A DNA stretch of 52,461 nt from Chloroflexota bacterium (GCA_022574655.1 JACZRQ010000005.1:1-52461); one strand, 5' to 3'. Counted from the stretch's first letter, positions 26,647 through 34,900 are shown. A program made the numbers and translations. Notes: a model not told the origin generated them from the letters alone.

Positions 26647-27519
26647 TCACTCTGGCAATCTTGTCGCGATCTGGCACATGAACGCCCGCGTTGCCGTCAG
26701 GATTTCGCGCGCTCGCGATTCGCTGTAGCTCTGGTGGGCGTGCATTACCTCGTTGCGCCAAGCATCCTTGAAATATCGCAACTGAGTTGCCGCGTCCGAA
26801 TACCACTGGCGATCATCGCGCCAATTCGAACCATGCGATTTCTCGTCAATGCGCTTGATGGCCTGTTCGATCTGGACTAGTAAGTCATGCCAATTCTTGT
26901 TGGTCGCCGCTGGCACCATTAGGTCCTTGCCGAGCGCCATTAAGCCCACCTCGGCAGCACGCATCGCGTGAAAGACGCTCGCCGCTGGTCGCCCGAGCGC
27001 GTAGCACTTTGCGGACTCTCGGAGGTCTTCGAGAGTCGATGAGAATCGGTCATGCACGTCGTCTGTGATGCCATCCAGTGGTTCGCGATAATAGTTCGCC
27101 TCGGCGGAGCTGACGTGCAGAAACACGGTCTGGGCCAACTCAATCGCCAACGCTGAACGGAGTATCGTGACGTGGTCGTGAAGCTTGGCCCTAGGGTGCG
27201 TGTGCGGATTATTGCCCTCAAGGATTTTGACCACATCCTCGGTGTGGCTCGCCGCGACCCGCAACCCGAGGCGCTTCATGTCCTTGATGGCTTCCTCAAA
27301 GAACACGGTGAACATGATCTCGTCGCGCTGCCCGACAGACGCGCCCGGAGTCATGGCAGCGAGATCCAGCGCCCCTAGGCCGTAGTAGAAATTCCCAAAT
27401 GCTCCTAGAACCACCTCATCTTCGGCGAATTGCATGATGTTCCCCAGACTGACGAGCCTGTAGGGTTCCCCCTCCCAAGGCGGAATCGTTTGGCAGGCTC
27501 GTTCAAGCGCAATCATCAC
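26647..27519 (-). CDS. HEPN-like helical protein, probably horizontally acquired
   Basis: 290 residues, largely alpha-helical. The C-terminal half has PAASVFHAMRAAEVGLMALGKDL, WHDLLVQIEQAIKRIDE and YFKDAWRNEVMHAHQSYSESRAREIL. WRNEVMHA gives an R-x4-H motif like the active site of HEPN-fold RNases. The N-terminal half (to ~150) has no recognised domain. Start GTG 27519 or ATG 27516. Imperfect direct repeats flank it at about 26449-26505 and 27557-27613, suggesting a mobile or accessory cassette. No antitoxin partner is certain; the relict small ORF next to it is a weak candidate. Confidence 0.7.
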   Translation of the reverse strand: MMIALERACQTIPPWEGEPYRLVSLGNIMQFAEDEVVLGAFGNFYYGLGALDLAAMTPGASVGQRDEIMFTVFFEEAIKDMKRLGLRVAASHTEDVVKILEGNNPHTHPRAKLHDHVTILRSALAIELAQTVFLHVSSAEANYYREPLDGITDDVHDRFSSTLEDLRESAKCYALGRPAASVFHAMRAAEVGLMALGKDLMVPAATNKNWHDLLVQIEQAIKRIDEKSHGSNWRDDRQWYSDAATQLRYFKDAWRNEVMHAHQSYSESRAREILTATRAFMCQIATRLPE

Positions 27520-27584
27520 GCCGCTTTGCCTGCTGAGGCAAATATATTAGTTCACATCGAAGGATCGTGCGCAGAAAGACGGCG

Positions 27585-27604
27585 ACCCGGCCTCAAGGCC
27601 GGGT
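27585..27604. repeat. Right flank hairpin/terminator-like repeat
   Basis: ACCCGGCC-TCAA-GGCCGGGT, an 8-bp perfect stem with a 4-nt loop, lies just after the thiolase end (27643). It may serve as that gene's terminator, without a U-run. It shares its sequence with the hairpin at 26472-26497. Confidence 0.5.
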
Positions 27605-27642
27605 TGCATGCGTTTCTTACGTCTCGAACCTTTCGGAGCCGT

Positions 27643-28890
27643 CTACCAGTCGTAATGCTCCCGCTGCAGCGCCACCGACATCCCCATGCCGCCGCCCATG
27701 CACAGCGTCACCAGACCCCACTCGGCGTCGCGCCGCTTCAGCTCGTAGCCGATCGTGCCGATCAGGCGCGACCCCGTCGCCCCCAGCGGGTGACCGATCG
27801 CCACCGCGCCGCCGTTCGGGTTCACCTTGTCCCAGTCCCAGTCCAGCTCGCGGCCCACGGCCAGCACCTGGCACGCGAACGCCTCGTTGACCTCGATCAC
27901 GTCGAAGTCGCTCATGCTCATGCCCGTGCGCTTCAGCAGCTTCTGCGTCGCCGGCGCCGGGCCGATGCCCATGATCGTCGGGTCAACACCGATCGTCGCC
28001 GCGTGGCGGAGCGTCACCAGCGGCTTCAACCCCTTCTCCTTCGCCATCTCCTTATCCATGATCAGCGCCATCGTCGCCCCGTCCGTCCTCGGGCAGGCGT
28101 TGCCCGCCGTCACCAGACCGTCCGCCTTGTACGAAGGCTTCAGCGAAGCCAGCTTCTCGAGCGACGTGCCCGCGCGCGGGTTCTGGTCCGTGTCGACGGT
28201 CACGCTTGAACCGTCCTCATACTCGATCGTGATCGGCCTGATCTCGTCGTTGAAAATGCCTTCTTCCTGCGCCCGGATCGCCTTCTGGTGGCTCTCCAGC
28301 GCGAACTGGTCCGCGTCCTCGCGTGAGATGCCGCGCTCGCCTGCCAGCTTCTCGGCCGTCGCGCCCATGTCCATGATCCAGGGCTCGGTCACCTGGTACC
28401 AGCGCTTCGTCCATTTCGGCTTCTTCTCGCCCGCTGGCCATTCGCCGGTGATCATCTCTTTGCTCATGACTTCCGCTGTCTGCTCAGCCTGGTGGTTGCG
28501 TTCGTCCCCCGGCTGGATCGGCAGCGACCGGTCCATCGTCTCGATACCACCTGCCAGGATCACGTCGGACATCCCGCCCATCACGGCGAACGCGCCTAGC
28601 GTGCACGCCTGCAGCGACGATCCGCACTGCTTGTTCATGTCCGTAGCGGAGACGCTGAACGGCAGCCCCGCCTCGAACAGGTAGTGCCGCGAGCGAGTGA
28701 GCATCCCGGCGATGCCAACTGACCCCATCAGGATCTCGTCGACTTCCTCGGCCGCCACGTTATTACGCTCGAGGATCGTCTGCATCAGAGGCACCACCAG
28801 CTCTACATGGGTAATGTCGCTGAACACGCCGCGGTGTCCGGCCCTGCTGAAAGGGCTGCGTACCATGTCTACAATTACGGCTTCTCGCAT
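27643..28890 (-). CDS. Thiolase (acetyl-CoA acyltransferase)
   Basis: 415 residues from the ATG at 28890, chosen because AGGAGG lies about six bases upstream; a longer frame to 28953 has no support. Active residues: acyl-accepting Cys89 (MNKQCGSSLQA), His in NPNGGAVAIGHPLGATGSR, and second Cys in CMGGG. It condenses or cleaves acyl-CoAs and fits the CoA-transferase and MaoC-type enzymes elsewhere in the window. The catabolic (3-ketoacyl) or biosynthetic direction is not decided by sequence. Confidence 0.95.
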   Translation of the reverse strand: MREAVIVDMVRSPFSRAGHRGVFSDITHVELVVPLMQTILERNNVAAEEVDEILMGSVGIAGMLTRSRHYLFEAGLPFSVSATDMNKQCGSSLQACTLGAFAVMGGMSDVILAGGIETMDRSLPIQPGDERNHQAEQTAEVMSKEMITGEWPAGEKKPKWTKRWYQVTEPWIMDMGATAEKLAGERGISREDADQFALESHQKAIRAQEEGIFNDEIRPITIEYEDGSSVTVDTDQNPRAGTSLEKLASLKPSYKADGLVTAGNACPRTDGATMALIMDKEMAKEKGLKPLVTLRHAATIGVDPTIMGIGPAPATQKLLKRTGMSMSDFDVIEVNEAFACQVLAVGRELDWDWDKVNPNGGAVAIGHPLGATGSRLIGTIGYELKRRDAEWGLVTLCMGGGMGMSVALQREHYDW

Positions 28891-29109
28891 AGGGACCTCC
28901 TGAAATTGCCTAAATGTCTGTCGGAAATGCGTATAGGTGCACCTTCTAAGCACGCGCTAGGTTACCACAGCCTTCGCCGTCAAGAAACGGTCAAGTCTGT
29001 TTACCGACCCTTCACCAAAGTACGCGTGCAGTTAACCATCCCGTTCACCTGTGCCTGAGATGATGCATGCGATGGCCAACAGCAGGGATCTCAACCTAGG
29101 AGGCAGACA

Positions 29110-29280
29110 GTGACGGGTCCGGGGAAGAAGGACACCCACGCAAAGTGGGACAGGCAGGACGAGCCGAAGCACGAGTCTAGCGCTAGCATCCCGCAGAGCT
29201 TCAAAGCTCTTCAGGTAAGGCGCTGGGAAGTAAGGCAAGAGCCCTTCCAGGGCTTCAATTCACCGCCGGGACGCTTCTAA
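29110..29280 (+). CDS. Small protein with C-terminal PFQGFNSPPGRF motif
   Basis: 56 residues. GTG start with a perfect AGGAGG about seven bases upstream; stop TAA at 29278. MTGPGKKDTHAKWDRQDEPK is followed by SSASIPQSFKALQVRRWEV and the end RQEPFQGFNSPPGRF. It is strongly basic/hydrophilic with no membrane helix. The tail aligns with the end of the unknown protein at 19794-20744 (RRDGPFKGFGSPRGRF). A strong terminator follows, so it is its own transcription unit. Function unknown. Confidence 0.7.
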   Translation: MTGPGKKDTHAKWDRQDEPKHESSASIPQSFKALQVRRWEVRQEPFQGFNSPPGRF

Positions 29281-29302
29281 GCAGTAATCCGCCTGAAAAC
29301 AA

Positions 29303-29334
29303 ACAGGAGTCCACCTCGGACTCCTGTTTTTCTT
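29303..29334 (+). terminator. Rho-independent terminator of the small gene
   Basis: ACAGGAGTCC-ACCTC-GGACTCCTGT, a 10-bp perfect stem, is followed by TTTTTCTTT. It ends 22 bp after the stop of the small protein gene. Confidence 0.93.
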
Positions 29335-29364
29335 TGCACGCCAACTACCCCGCCGTCCCCAGCG

Positions 29365-29392
29365 TTGACAACCCCGGCCCGTCTGCTAGACT
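29365..29392 (+). promoter_or_regulatory. Sigma-70-like promoter of the panD-SDR-panB-panC operon
   Basis: TTGACA-N16-TAGACT (consensus -35; good -10). Transcription would start near 29399, giving a leader of about 155 nt before panD. Confidence 0.7.
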
Positions 29393-29399
29393 AATTGTG

Positions 29400-29519
29400 C
29401 TGCCGACCCGTACGGGCGGCAAACAAAATACAGATAGCAAGCCAACCCGCTTGGACCCGACGGGCCGAGACGGCGCATAAGTGCCACGATGCTGCCCTCG
29501 GTCTCAGCCGAGGGTTTTT
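29400..29519 (+). ncRNA. Structured panD leader with terminator-like attenuator
   Basis: The leader first folds TGCCG-A-CCC-GTAC-GGG-CGGCA (29401-29421, one bulged A). CAAGC-N6-GCTTG can then form (29438-29453). At 29495-29514, CCCTCGG-TCTCAG-CCGAGGG is followed by TTTTT, a terminator. An upstream GGCCGAGAC (29463-29471) can pair with GTCTCAGCC (29501-29509), 8 of 9 bases, opening the terminator. This is an attenuator/riboswitch-like design. The pan RNA motif, known upstream of pan genes in several phyla including Chloroflexi, also uses hairpins with bulged A residues; whether this is one needs a covariance search. Confidence 0.55.
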
Positions 29520-29552
29520 CGATGCCATCAGGCGGGCAGCGGAGGTGGACTG

Positions 29553-29915
29553 ATGCGAACGATGCTCAAAAGCAAGATACATCGCGCGACCGTCACCGGC
29601 GCCGACATCGAGTACGAGGGTTCGATCTCCCTCGACCCCACGCTCATGGAGGCCGCCGACATCGCCGAGTTCGAGCAGGTTCACGTAGTCGACATAACTA
29701 ACGGCTCGCGTCTCGTCACCTACGCCATCAAGGGTGAGCCCGGGGATGTCGTCCTCAACGGCGCCGCCGCCCGCCTCGTGACGACCGGCGACCTCGTCAT
29801 TATCCTCACCTACAGCGACCTGCGAGATGACGAGCTATCGTCGTACGAACCCAGGCTTGTCTTTGTCGATGGCCGGAACGAAATCGTAAACAACGCCCAC
29901 GAAGTACCTGTCTAA
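29553..29915 (+). CDS. panD: Aspartate 1-decarboxylase
   Basis: 120 residues from the ATG at 29553, which has GGAGG at 29541. [48 protein letters not shown] is the PanD N-terminus, with the self-cleavage site Gly23-Ser24 that yields the pyruvoyl group. [26 protein letters not shown] and [11 protein letters not shown] follow. It makes beta-alanine from aspartate for pantothenate synthesis. First gene of the pan operon, 15 bp ahead of the SDR. Confidence 0.97.
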   Translation: MRTMLKSKIHRATVTGADIEYEGSISLDPTLMEAADIAEFEQVHVVDITNGSRLVTYAIKGEPGDVVLNGAAARLVTTGDLVIILTYSDLRDDELSSYEPRLVFVDGRNEIVNNAHEVPV

Positions 29916-29930
29916 CTCGAAGGAGGGATC

Positions 29931-30764
29931 ATGGCCCAGCAAACTGTACTGATCACCGGCGCATCAAGCGGCATCGGCAAGGCCACCGCCAAGCTCCTTG
30001 CCGAGAAGGGCTACCGCGTCTTCGGCGCCGCGCGCCGGCCCGAAGTCGCCAACGACCTCGCGGACGAAGCCAAGTCGAAGGGCCACGATCTCACGCTCCT
30101 CAGCATGGACGTCCGCGACGACGCCTCCGTCAAAGCCGGTCTCGACAAGATTGGCGAAGTCGACATCCTCGTCAACAATGCCGGCTTCGCCGTCGACGGC
30201 CCGCTTGAAGAGATGACTGTCGCCGATCTCGAGGACCAGTTCGCGACCAACGTCAGCGGTCCGTTCCGGCTGATCACCGCGGTTTTGCCCGGCATGCGCC
30301 AGCGAGGCCGCGGCGTCATCGTCAACGTCTCGTCCATCTCCGGAGTCGTTGCCTCGCCGCTCAACGGCATCTACTCCTCTTCCAAGTGGGCGCTCGAGGC
30401 CCTCAGCGAGTCACTGCACTTCGAGGTCGGCCACTTCGGAATCAGAATTCATATCATCGAGCCCGGAAGCGTTGAGACGCCCTTCGGAGACAACGCCAGA
30501 CGCGTCGGTGCCGCCGCCGGAAACGAATCGCCGTACCACGACCTGATCGAGCAGTGGGAAACGGCTCAGGAGAAACTCAACCCCGGCGGTTCTACCACGC
30601 AGCCTGAAGAAGTCGCCGCCGTCATCGTCGACGCGATCGAAAACGGCGACAAGCTTCGCTACCCCGTCGGTAACGACGCCAACATGGTGATCACCGCACG
30701 AAAGAACATGGACTTCGAAGCTTTCGAATCAGTGATGCGCCAGCAACTGGGGCTGACCTGGTAA
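29931..30764 (+). CDS. Classical short-chain dehydrogenase/reductase in the pan operon
   Basis: 277 residues with the Rossmann motif TGASSGIG (Gly10, Gly14, Gly16), NNAG at 82-85 and catalytic Ser137, Tyr148, Lys152 (YSSSK). It resembles classical SDRs acting on lipophilic or steroid-like alcohols and retinol-type substrates. It lies between panD and panB (15 bp after panD, 62 bp before panB). No ketopantoate reductase (panE) is present in the window; this SDR might reduce ketopantoate, but that rests only on position. A role unrelated to pantothenate is equally open. Confidence 0.92.
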   Translation: MAQQTVLITGASSGIGKATAKLLAEKGYRVFGAARRPEVANDLADEAKSKGHDLTLLSMDVRDDASVKAGLDKIGEVDILVNNAGFAVDGPLEEMTVADLEDQFATNVSGPFRLITAVLPGMRQRGRGVIVNVSSISGVVASPLNGIYSSSKWALEALSESLHFEVGHFGIRIHIIEPGSVETPFGDNARRVGAAAGNESPYHDLIEQWETAQEKLNPGGSTTQPEEVAAVIVDAIENGDKLRYPVGNDANMVITARKNMDFEAFESVMRQQLGLTW

Positions 30765-30826
30765 GCAACGGTAAGCGCCAACTAGGCGCCGACCCGTCAG
30801 GGCGGCGACCACATGGAGGTATTCCG

Positions 30827-31669
30827 ATGGAACGAAGAACCACCGTAACCGACCTCAAGGCGATGAAGAAGCGCGGCGAGAAGATCGTCATGATCACCGC
30901 TTACGACTTCCCTTCCGCCCGTCTCGTCGAGCAGGCAGGCGTTCCTCTTATCCTCGTCGGCGACACGCTCGGGATGGTCGTGCTCGGCTACGACACCACC
31001 GTGCCCGTCACCGTCGATGACATCATCCACCACACAAAGGCCGTCGTCCGCGGTACGAACAAGGCGCACGTCGTCGCGGACATGCCGTTCATGAGCTACC
31101 AGACCGGCCCCGAAGAAGCCCTTCGCAACGCCGGCCGCATGCTCAAAGAAGCGGGCGCTCAATCTATCAAGCTCGAAGGTGGCGTCGCCGTCGCCGAAAC
31201 CGTCCGGCGCCTCGTCGACTCCGGCATCCCCGTCATGGGCCACATCGGCCTCACGCCGCAGTCCATCAACCAGATCGGCGGATACAAGATCCAGGGCAAG
31301 ACGCCCGCCGCCGCCGTCAAGCTGATCAACGATGCGGTCGCCCTGCAAGAGGCCGGCGCCTACGCCGTCGTCCTCGAACTCGTCCCCGCCCAGCTCTCGA
31401 AAGCCATCAGCGAGCGCATCACCATCCCGACCATCGGCATCGGCGCCGGCGTCGACTGCGATGGCCAGGTGCAGGTCTTCCACGACCTTCTCGGCCTCTT
31501 CAGCGAGTTCCTGCCCAAGCACGCCAAGCGCTACGCGCAGATCGGCGACTCGATCGTCGCTGCCGTTAGCCAATACGCCGATGACGTTCGCAACGGTCAG
31601 TTTCCCACCGACAAGGAAAGCTTCATCCAGCGCGAGGACGTGCTACGGGACGTAGGTAGGCTAGCCTAG
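30827..31669 (+). CDS. panB: 3-methyl-2-oxobutanoate hydroxymethyltransferase
   Basis: 280 residues. RRTTVTDLKAMKKRGEKIVMITAYDFPSARLVEQAGVPLILVGDTLGMVVLGYDTTVPVT and ADMPFMSYQ, EGG, GHIGLTPQSINQIGGYKIQG are PanB signatures, including the metal-binding VGDTLG and the GHIGLTPQ segment. It adds the hydroxymethyl group of methylene-tetrahydrofolate to 2-oxoisovalerate, giving ketopantoate. A Shine-Dalgarno GGAGG lies about six bases before the ATG. panC follows after 18 bp. Confidence 0.97.
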   Translation: MERRTTVTDLKAMKKRGEKIVMITAYDFPSARLVEQAGVPLILVGDTLGMVVLGYDTTVPVTVDDIIHHTKAVVRGTNKAHVVADMPFMSYQTGPEEALRNAGRMLKEAGAQSIKLEGGVAVAETVRRLVDSGIPVMGHIGLTPQSINQIGGYKIQGKTPAAAVKLINDAVALQEAGAYAVVLELVPAQLSKAISERITIPTIGIGAGVDCDGQVQVFHDLLGLFSEFLPKHAKRYAQIGDSIVAAVSQYADDVRNGQFPTDKESFIQREDVLRDVGRLA

Positions 31670-31687
31670 GCAGACGGCAACAATCTA

Positions 31688-32569
31688 ATGCAGGTGATCG
31701 CAACCGTCGCCGAAATGGCGGCGGCTCGGGCCTCGGTGCCCGGTGGCGTCGGACTTGTGCCGACCATGGGCTTCCTCCACGAAGGCCACCTTTCGCTCGT
31801 CGAGCGGGCGCGGCGCGATAACGAAGCACTGGTCGTCAGCATCTTCGTCAACCCGGCCCAGTTCGCTCCCAGCGAGGATCTCGACCGCTACCCGCGTGAC
31901 ATGGATCGCGACCTCGAACTCCTCGCACGCGAGCGCGCCGACGTTGTCTTCGTACCAACCGCCGAGGAGATGTACCCTCCCGGCTTCGACGACTGGGTCG
32001 ATCTGCAAGGCCCCCTCGTCGACCGTCTCGAAGGTGCGTCCCGTCCCGGCTTCTTCCGTGGCGTCTGCACCGTCGTTGCCCGTCTCTTCCGGATCGTCCA
32101 GCCCGATCGTGCCTACTTCGGTCAGAAAGACGCCCAGCAGCTCCGCGTCATCCGTCAGATGGTGCGGGATCTCGCACTCCCGGTCGAGATCGTTCCCATG
32201 CCCATCGTCCGTGAGCCGGACGGCCTCGCCATGTCCAGCCGCAACGCCTATCTCTCCCCCGACCAACGCGAGAACGCCATCGCCCTGTCGCGGGCGCTCG
32301 ACGAAGCGCGTCAGATGGTGCAAGACGGCGTGCGCGACGCCGATCGGATACGCTCTCGGGCGCAGGCCATCTTGGACGAGACGGAAGGCGTCAGCGTCGA
32401 CTACATCTCCGTTGCCGATGAACAGACGCTGCACGAACTCGACGTCGTCGACCGGCCTGCCCTGCTCCTGCTCGCGGCCCGCGTTGGCGCCACGCGCCTC
32501 ATCGACAACACAATCCTCGTACCACCCGGCGTCGCCGTATCGCCCTTATTGGCTGATCTGCTCGAGTAA
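31688..32569 (+). CDS. panC: Pantothenate synthetase
   Basis: 293 residues. The adenylate-forming motifs are PTMGFLHEGHLSLVERAR near the N-terminus, FVNPAQFAPSEDLDRYPR, VARLFRIVQPDRAYFGQKDAQQLRVIRQMV and EPDGLAMSSRNAYLSPDQR. It joins pantoate and beta-alanine with ATP. Last gene of the pan operon. The start at 31688 lies in AATCTAATGC without a clear Shine-Dalgarno, so coupling to panB may carry translation. Confidence 0.97.
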   Translation: MQVIATVAEMAAARASVPGGVGLVPTMGFLHEGHLSLVERARRDNEALVVSIFVNPAQFAPSEDLDRYPRDMDRDLELLARERADVVFVPTAEEMYPPGFDDWVDLQGPLVDRLEGASRPGFFRGVCTVVARLFRIVQPDRAYFGQKDAQQLRVIRQMVRDLALPVEIVPMPIVREPDGLAMSSRNAYLSPDQRENAIALSRALDEARQMVQDGVRDADRIRSRAQAILDETEGVSVDYISVADEQTLHELDVVDRPALLLLAARVGATRLIDNTILVPPGVAVSPLLADLLE

Positions 32570-32632
32570 GGGCGCGGGGCTTCCTGCGCCCAGGCGGTGC
32601 ACAACGCGCTTGCCTCTCGTCCACCGCCGTAG

Positions 32633-32653
32633 GGGCGACCCTTGCGGTCGCCC
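32633..32653. repeat. Short palindromic repeat of the GTAGGGGCG type
   Basis: GGGCGACC-CTTGC-GGTCGCCC (8-bp stem), again inside GTAG...CTGGGG, after panC. It is about 80 bp after the panC stop. No U-run follows. Confidence 0.7.
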
Positions 32654-32747
32654 TGGGGCGGGGCGGAGGGGTGTGCGCATGAACCCTGATCGCTCAGAGC
32701 TCGGGCCGCAGCCCCTCCCTTACGAACCTCACACCCACTCGATCGGC

Positions 32748-33221
32748 CTATCGTCCTCTGTGAACGATATGCTCAGTCACCGCCGGCAGGTCCCGCAGCC
32801 CCTCGACAAGGAAGCTCGGTAGCACCGTCTCTGGCCCCAGCTCGTCCAGCGCGATCCAGCGGAAAATCACGTTGTTCCCCGCCTCATCGATCCGCTCAAA
32901 CTCCGCCGTGCGTAATTCATCCGCCTCTTCGGGCAGCGATGCTAAGAAGTACAGACCGATCTCGTGGAACGGCGTTCCCTCGGCCTCGAAGAAACTCTCG
33001 GCCATCCACAATAGCCGGCCAACGTTCGCCTCGCACCCCAGCTCCTCGCGCAGTTCGCGGCTTAGGGCGTCGCGACCCGTCTCTCGTATCTCCACTCGTC
33101 CTCCCGGCACATACCAGAAGTCCTCCCAGTCGGCGCGGCTCAACAGGACTCGCCCGTCCTCGATAATGATCGCGCCCACACGATAGTTGAACCGCGTCCC
33201 GTCACTGTCAAACGAGATCAT
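32748..33221 (-). CDS. Nudix hydrolase
   Basis: 157 residues. The Nudix box is GGRVEIRETGRDALSRELREELG (GxxxxxExxxxxxxREUxEExGU). N-terminal VGAIIIEDGRVLLSRADWEDFWYVPGG. It hydrolyses a nucleoside diphosphate linked to another group; substrate not predictable. Ends 7 bp from the next GNAT gene on the same strand, so the two may share a transcript. Confidence 0.93.
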   Translation of the reverse strand: MISFDSDGTRFNYRVGAIIIEDGRVLLSRADWEDFWYVPGGRVEIRETGRDALSRELREELGCEANVGRLLWMAESFFEAEGTPFHEIGLYFLASLPEEADELRTAEFERIDEAGNNVIFRWIALDELGPETVLPSFLVEGLRDLPAVTEHIVHRGR

Positions 33222-33228
33222 GGGACGC

Positions 33229-34068
33229 CTACGCTACCGCTGCCTCCCAGACGAACTCAGAGAACCTGCAGTACTCTCTGAACCCCAATCGCTCGTACAC
33301 GCGGAAGCCCATCTCCGACGATTGTAGAATCGCGATCCTGTACCCGCGTCTTCGCGCCTCAAGCAGAGGCGCGTACGTCATCGCTGCGCCGGCACCCCTT
33401 CCCCTTGCCTGCTCAACGGTCGCCACATTGAAAATTCCCGCCACGCCGCCGGAAAGCAACAGCATCGAAGTAGCGACTGCTTCTCCGTCGAGTCGGCCCA
33501 GATACGCCGCCAGGGATCCCGGGTGTTTATTCGAAGCATCAGCAAATATCCCGATGAAATCCTGGAGGAACGGACCTGGAATGCCGAACCCTGCCGCCAT
33601 CACCGCTGCGAACTCATCCCGCCACCCCTTCGAGGGTAAGTCTTCGATCTTAAGGCCCAATGGCCTTCTCGGCTCTTCCCCTAGCGATTCGAGATCGAGT
33701 GCCATTCCCGATCCGCCGTCCTTCTCGGGTACAAACCCCTTGGCGGTGAGACGATCGCCAAGATCATCCGGTTGGGCAGAAGGCTCCACCATCCAGCTCA
33801 TCGGCAGATTGCGAGACTGGAAGTACGAAAGCGTCGAGTCGATAGCGCCGTCCGCCTCGCTCGCCTTCAATCGCGTCCGGAGCACCCCGTTGAACGGCGC
33901 GAACGGAATGCCGGTTGTGAACCGGAGCATATCGGACCCGTTGTGGATCTCCGTCGCCGCGGACGCTGCTGTAGCCAACCGTGATTCCCAGAGGCCCGCC
34001 TCGATCGCGGCGATCATGCCCGCGGGCGACGTGTCGGTTCGTATCGTCACCTGCGCTACGTTCTCCAA
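33229..34068 (-). CDS. GNAT family N-acetyltransferase
   Basis: 279 residues. The GNAT core is in the C-terminal half: AVATSMLLLSGGVAGIFNVATVEQARGRGAGAAMTYAPLLEARRRGYRIAILQSSEMGFRVYERLGFREYCRF, with the R-G-R-G-A-G acetyl-CoA loop. The N-terminal ~120 residues are a second, degenerate GNAT-like half. Substrate unknown. The longer upstream context is divergent from yebC, 61 bp away. Confidence 0.85.
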   Translation of the reverse strand: MENVAQVTIRTDTSPAGMIAAIEAGLWESRLATAASAATEIHNGSDMLRFTTGIPFAPFNGVLRTRLKASEADGAIDSTLSYFQSRNLPMSWMVEPSAQPDDLGDRLTAKGFVPEKDGGSGMALDLESLGEEPRRPLGLKIEDLPSKGWRDEFAAVMAAGFGIPGPFLQDFIGIFADASNKHPGSLAAYLGRLDGEAVATSMLLLSGGVAGIFNVATVEQARGRGAGAAMTYAPLLEARRRGYRIAILQSSEMGFRVYERLGFREYCRFSEFVWEAAVA

Positions 34069-34084
34069 ATGTCCATCAAGATTC

Positions 34085-34115
34085 TTGACCCCTCATACGC
34101 GCGACATCGTACAAT
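34085..34115 (+). promoter_or_regulatory. Promoter of yebC with very short leader
   Basis: TTGACC-N19-TACAAT; the -10 ends 14 nt before the ATG at 34130, leaving about eight transcribed bases and no Shine-Dalgarno. Confidence 0.5.
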
Positions 34116-34129
34116 ACCCCGCAGAACGT

Positions 34130-34885
34130 ATGGGCGGACACTCTCACTGGTCGACGATCAAACGCCAGAAGGGCGCGGCTGACGCCAAGCGTGGCCAGCT
34201 CTTCACCCGGCTCGCGCGCGAGATCGTCATCGCCGCCCGGGAAGGCGGCGGCGACCCCGATATGAACTCTCGTCTTCGCCTCGCTATCGAAAAGGCGCGC
34301 GAGGGCAACATGCCCGCCGATACCATCAAACGCGCCGTTGAGCGTGGCTCCGGTGGCGGCGAAGGCGCCAACCTCATCGAGATCATGTTCGAAGGCTACG
34401 GCCCCGGCGGCGTCGCCATCCTCGTCCAGACCCTCACGGACAACCGCAACCGCACCGTATCCGACGTGCGGACAACGCTCGCTCGCGGCGGCGGGAATCT
34501 CGGCGAGTCGGGAAGCGTCGCTTGGCAGTTCGAGAGCAAGGGTCTGATCTCGCTCGATGTTGGTGACGCAGACCCCGAAGAGGTCGCGCTGCAAGCCATC
34601 GACGCTGGCGCCGACGACGTCAGGGTAGAAGGCCAGTTCGTCGAGGTCTACACCGGCCCAACCGACCTCGATAAAGTCCGTCGCCAGCTCGCGGACGCAG
34701 GCATCAAAGTCGCCTCGGCTGAACTTTCGATGGTTCCCACGAACACCGTTCCGCTCGACGCCAATCACGCCACCCAGGCCCTCCGGCTGCTGGACCAGAT
34801 CGAAGACCTCGACGATGTCCAGAAGGTCTACTCCAACGCGGACTTCCCAGAGGCCGTGCTCATGGAGTACGCGGCGGCCGGCTAG
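34130..34885 (+). CDS. yebC: YebC/PmpR family transcriptional regulator
   Basis: 251 residues. MGGHSHWSTIKRQKGAADAKRGQLFTRLAREIVIAAREGGGDPDMNSRLRLAIEKAREGNMPADTIKRAVERGSGGGEG is the classic YebC start, which fixes the ATG at 34130 (an upstream open frame from 33428 is not coding). Three-domain protein that affects transcription or translation of difficult sequences. Its place directly before ruvC-ruvA is common in bacteria. 15 bp precede ruvC. Confidence 0.96.
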   Translation: MGGHSHWSTIKRQKGAADAKRGQLFTRLAREIVIAAREGGGDPDMNSRLRLAIEKAREGNMPADTIKRAVERGSGGGEGANLIEIMFEGYGPGGVAILVQTLTDNRNRTVSDVRTTLARGGGNLGESGSVAWQFESKGLISLDVGDADPEEVALQAIDAGADDVRVEGQFVEVYTGPTDLDKVRRQLADAGIKVASAELSMVPTNTVPLDANHATQALRLLDQIEDLDDVQKVYSNADFPEAVLMEYAAAG

Positions 34886-34900
34886 CCGCCGTCACGACCT

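Noticed and set aside
28891-29109. Search for tRNA or other RNA genes in the gap before the small gene
   Set aside because: No cloverleaf, no T-loop GTTCRA pattern and no CCA-like end found here or elsewhere in the window; no CRISPR-like regular repeats either.
33428-34129. Upstream extension of yebC
   Set aside because: It overlaps the minus-strand GNAT gene and has no conserved sequence; YebC begins MGGHSHW at 34130.
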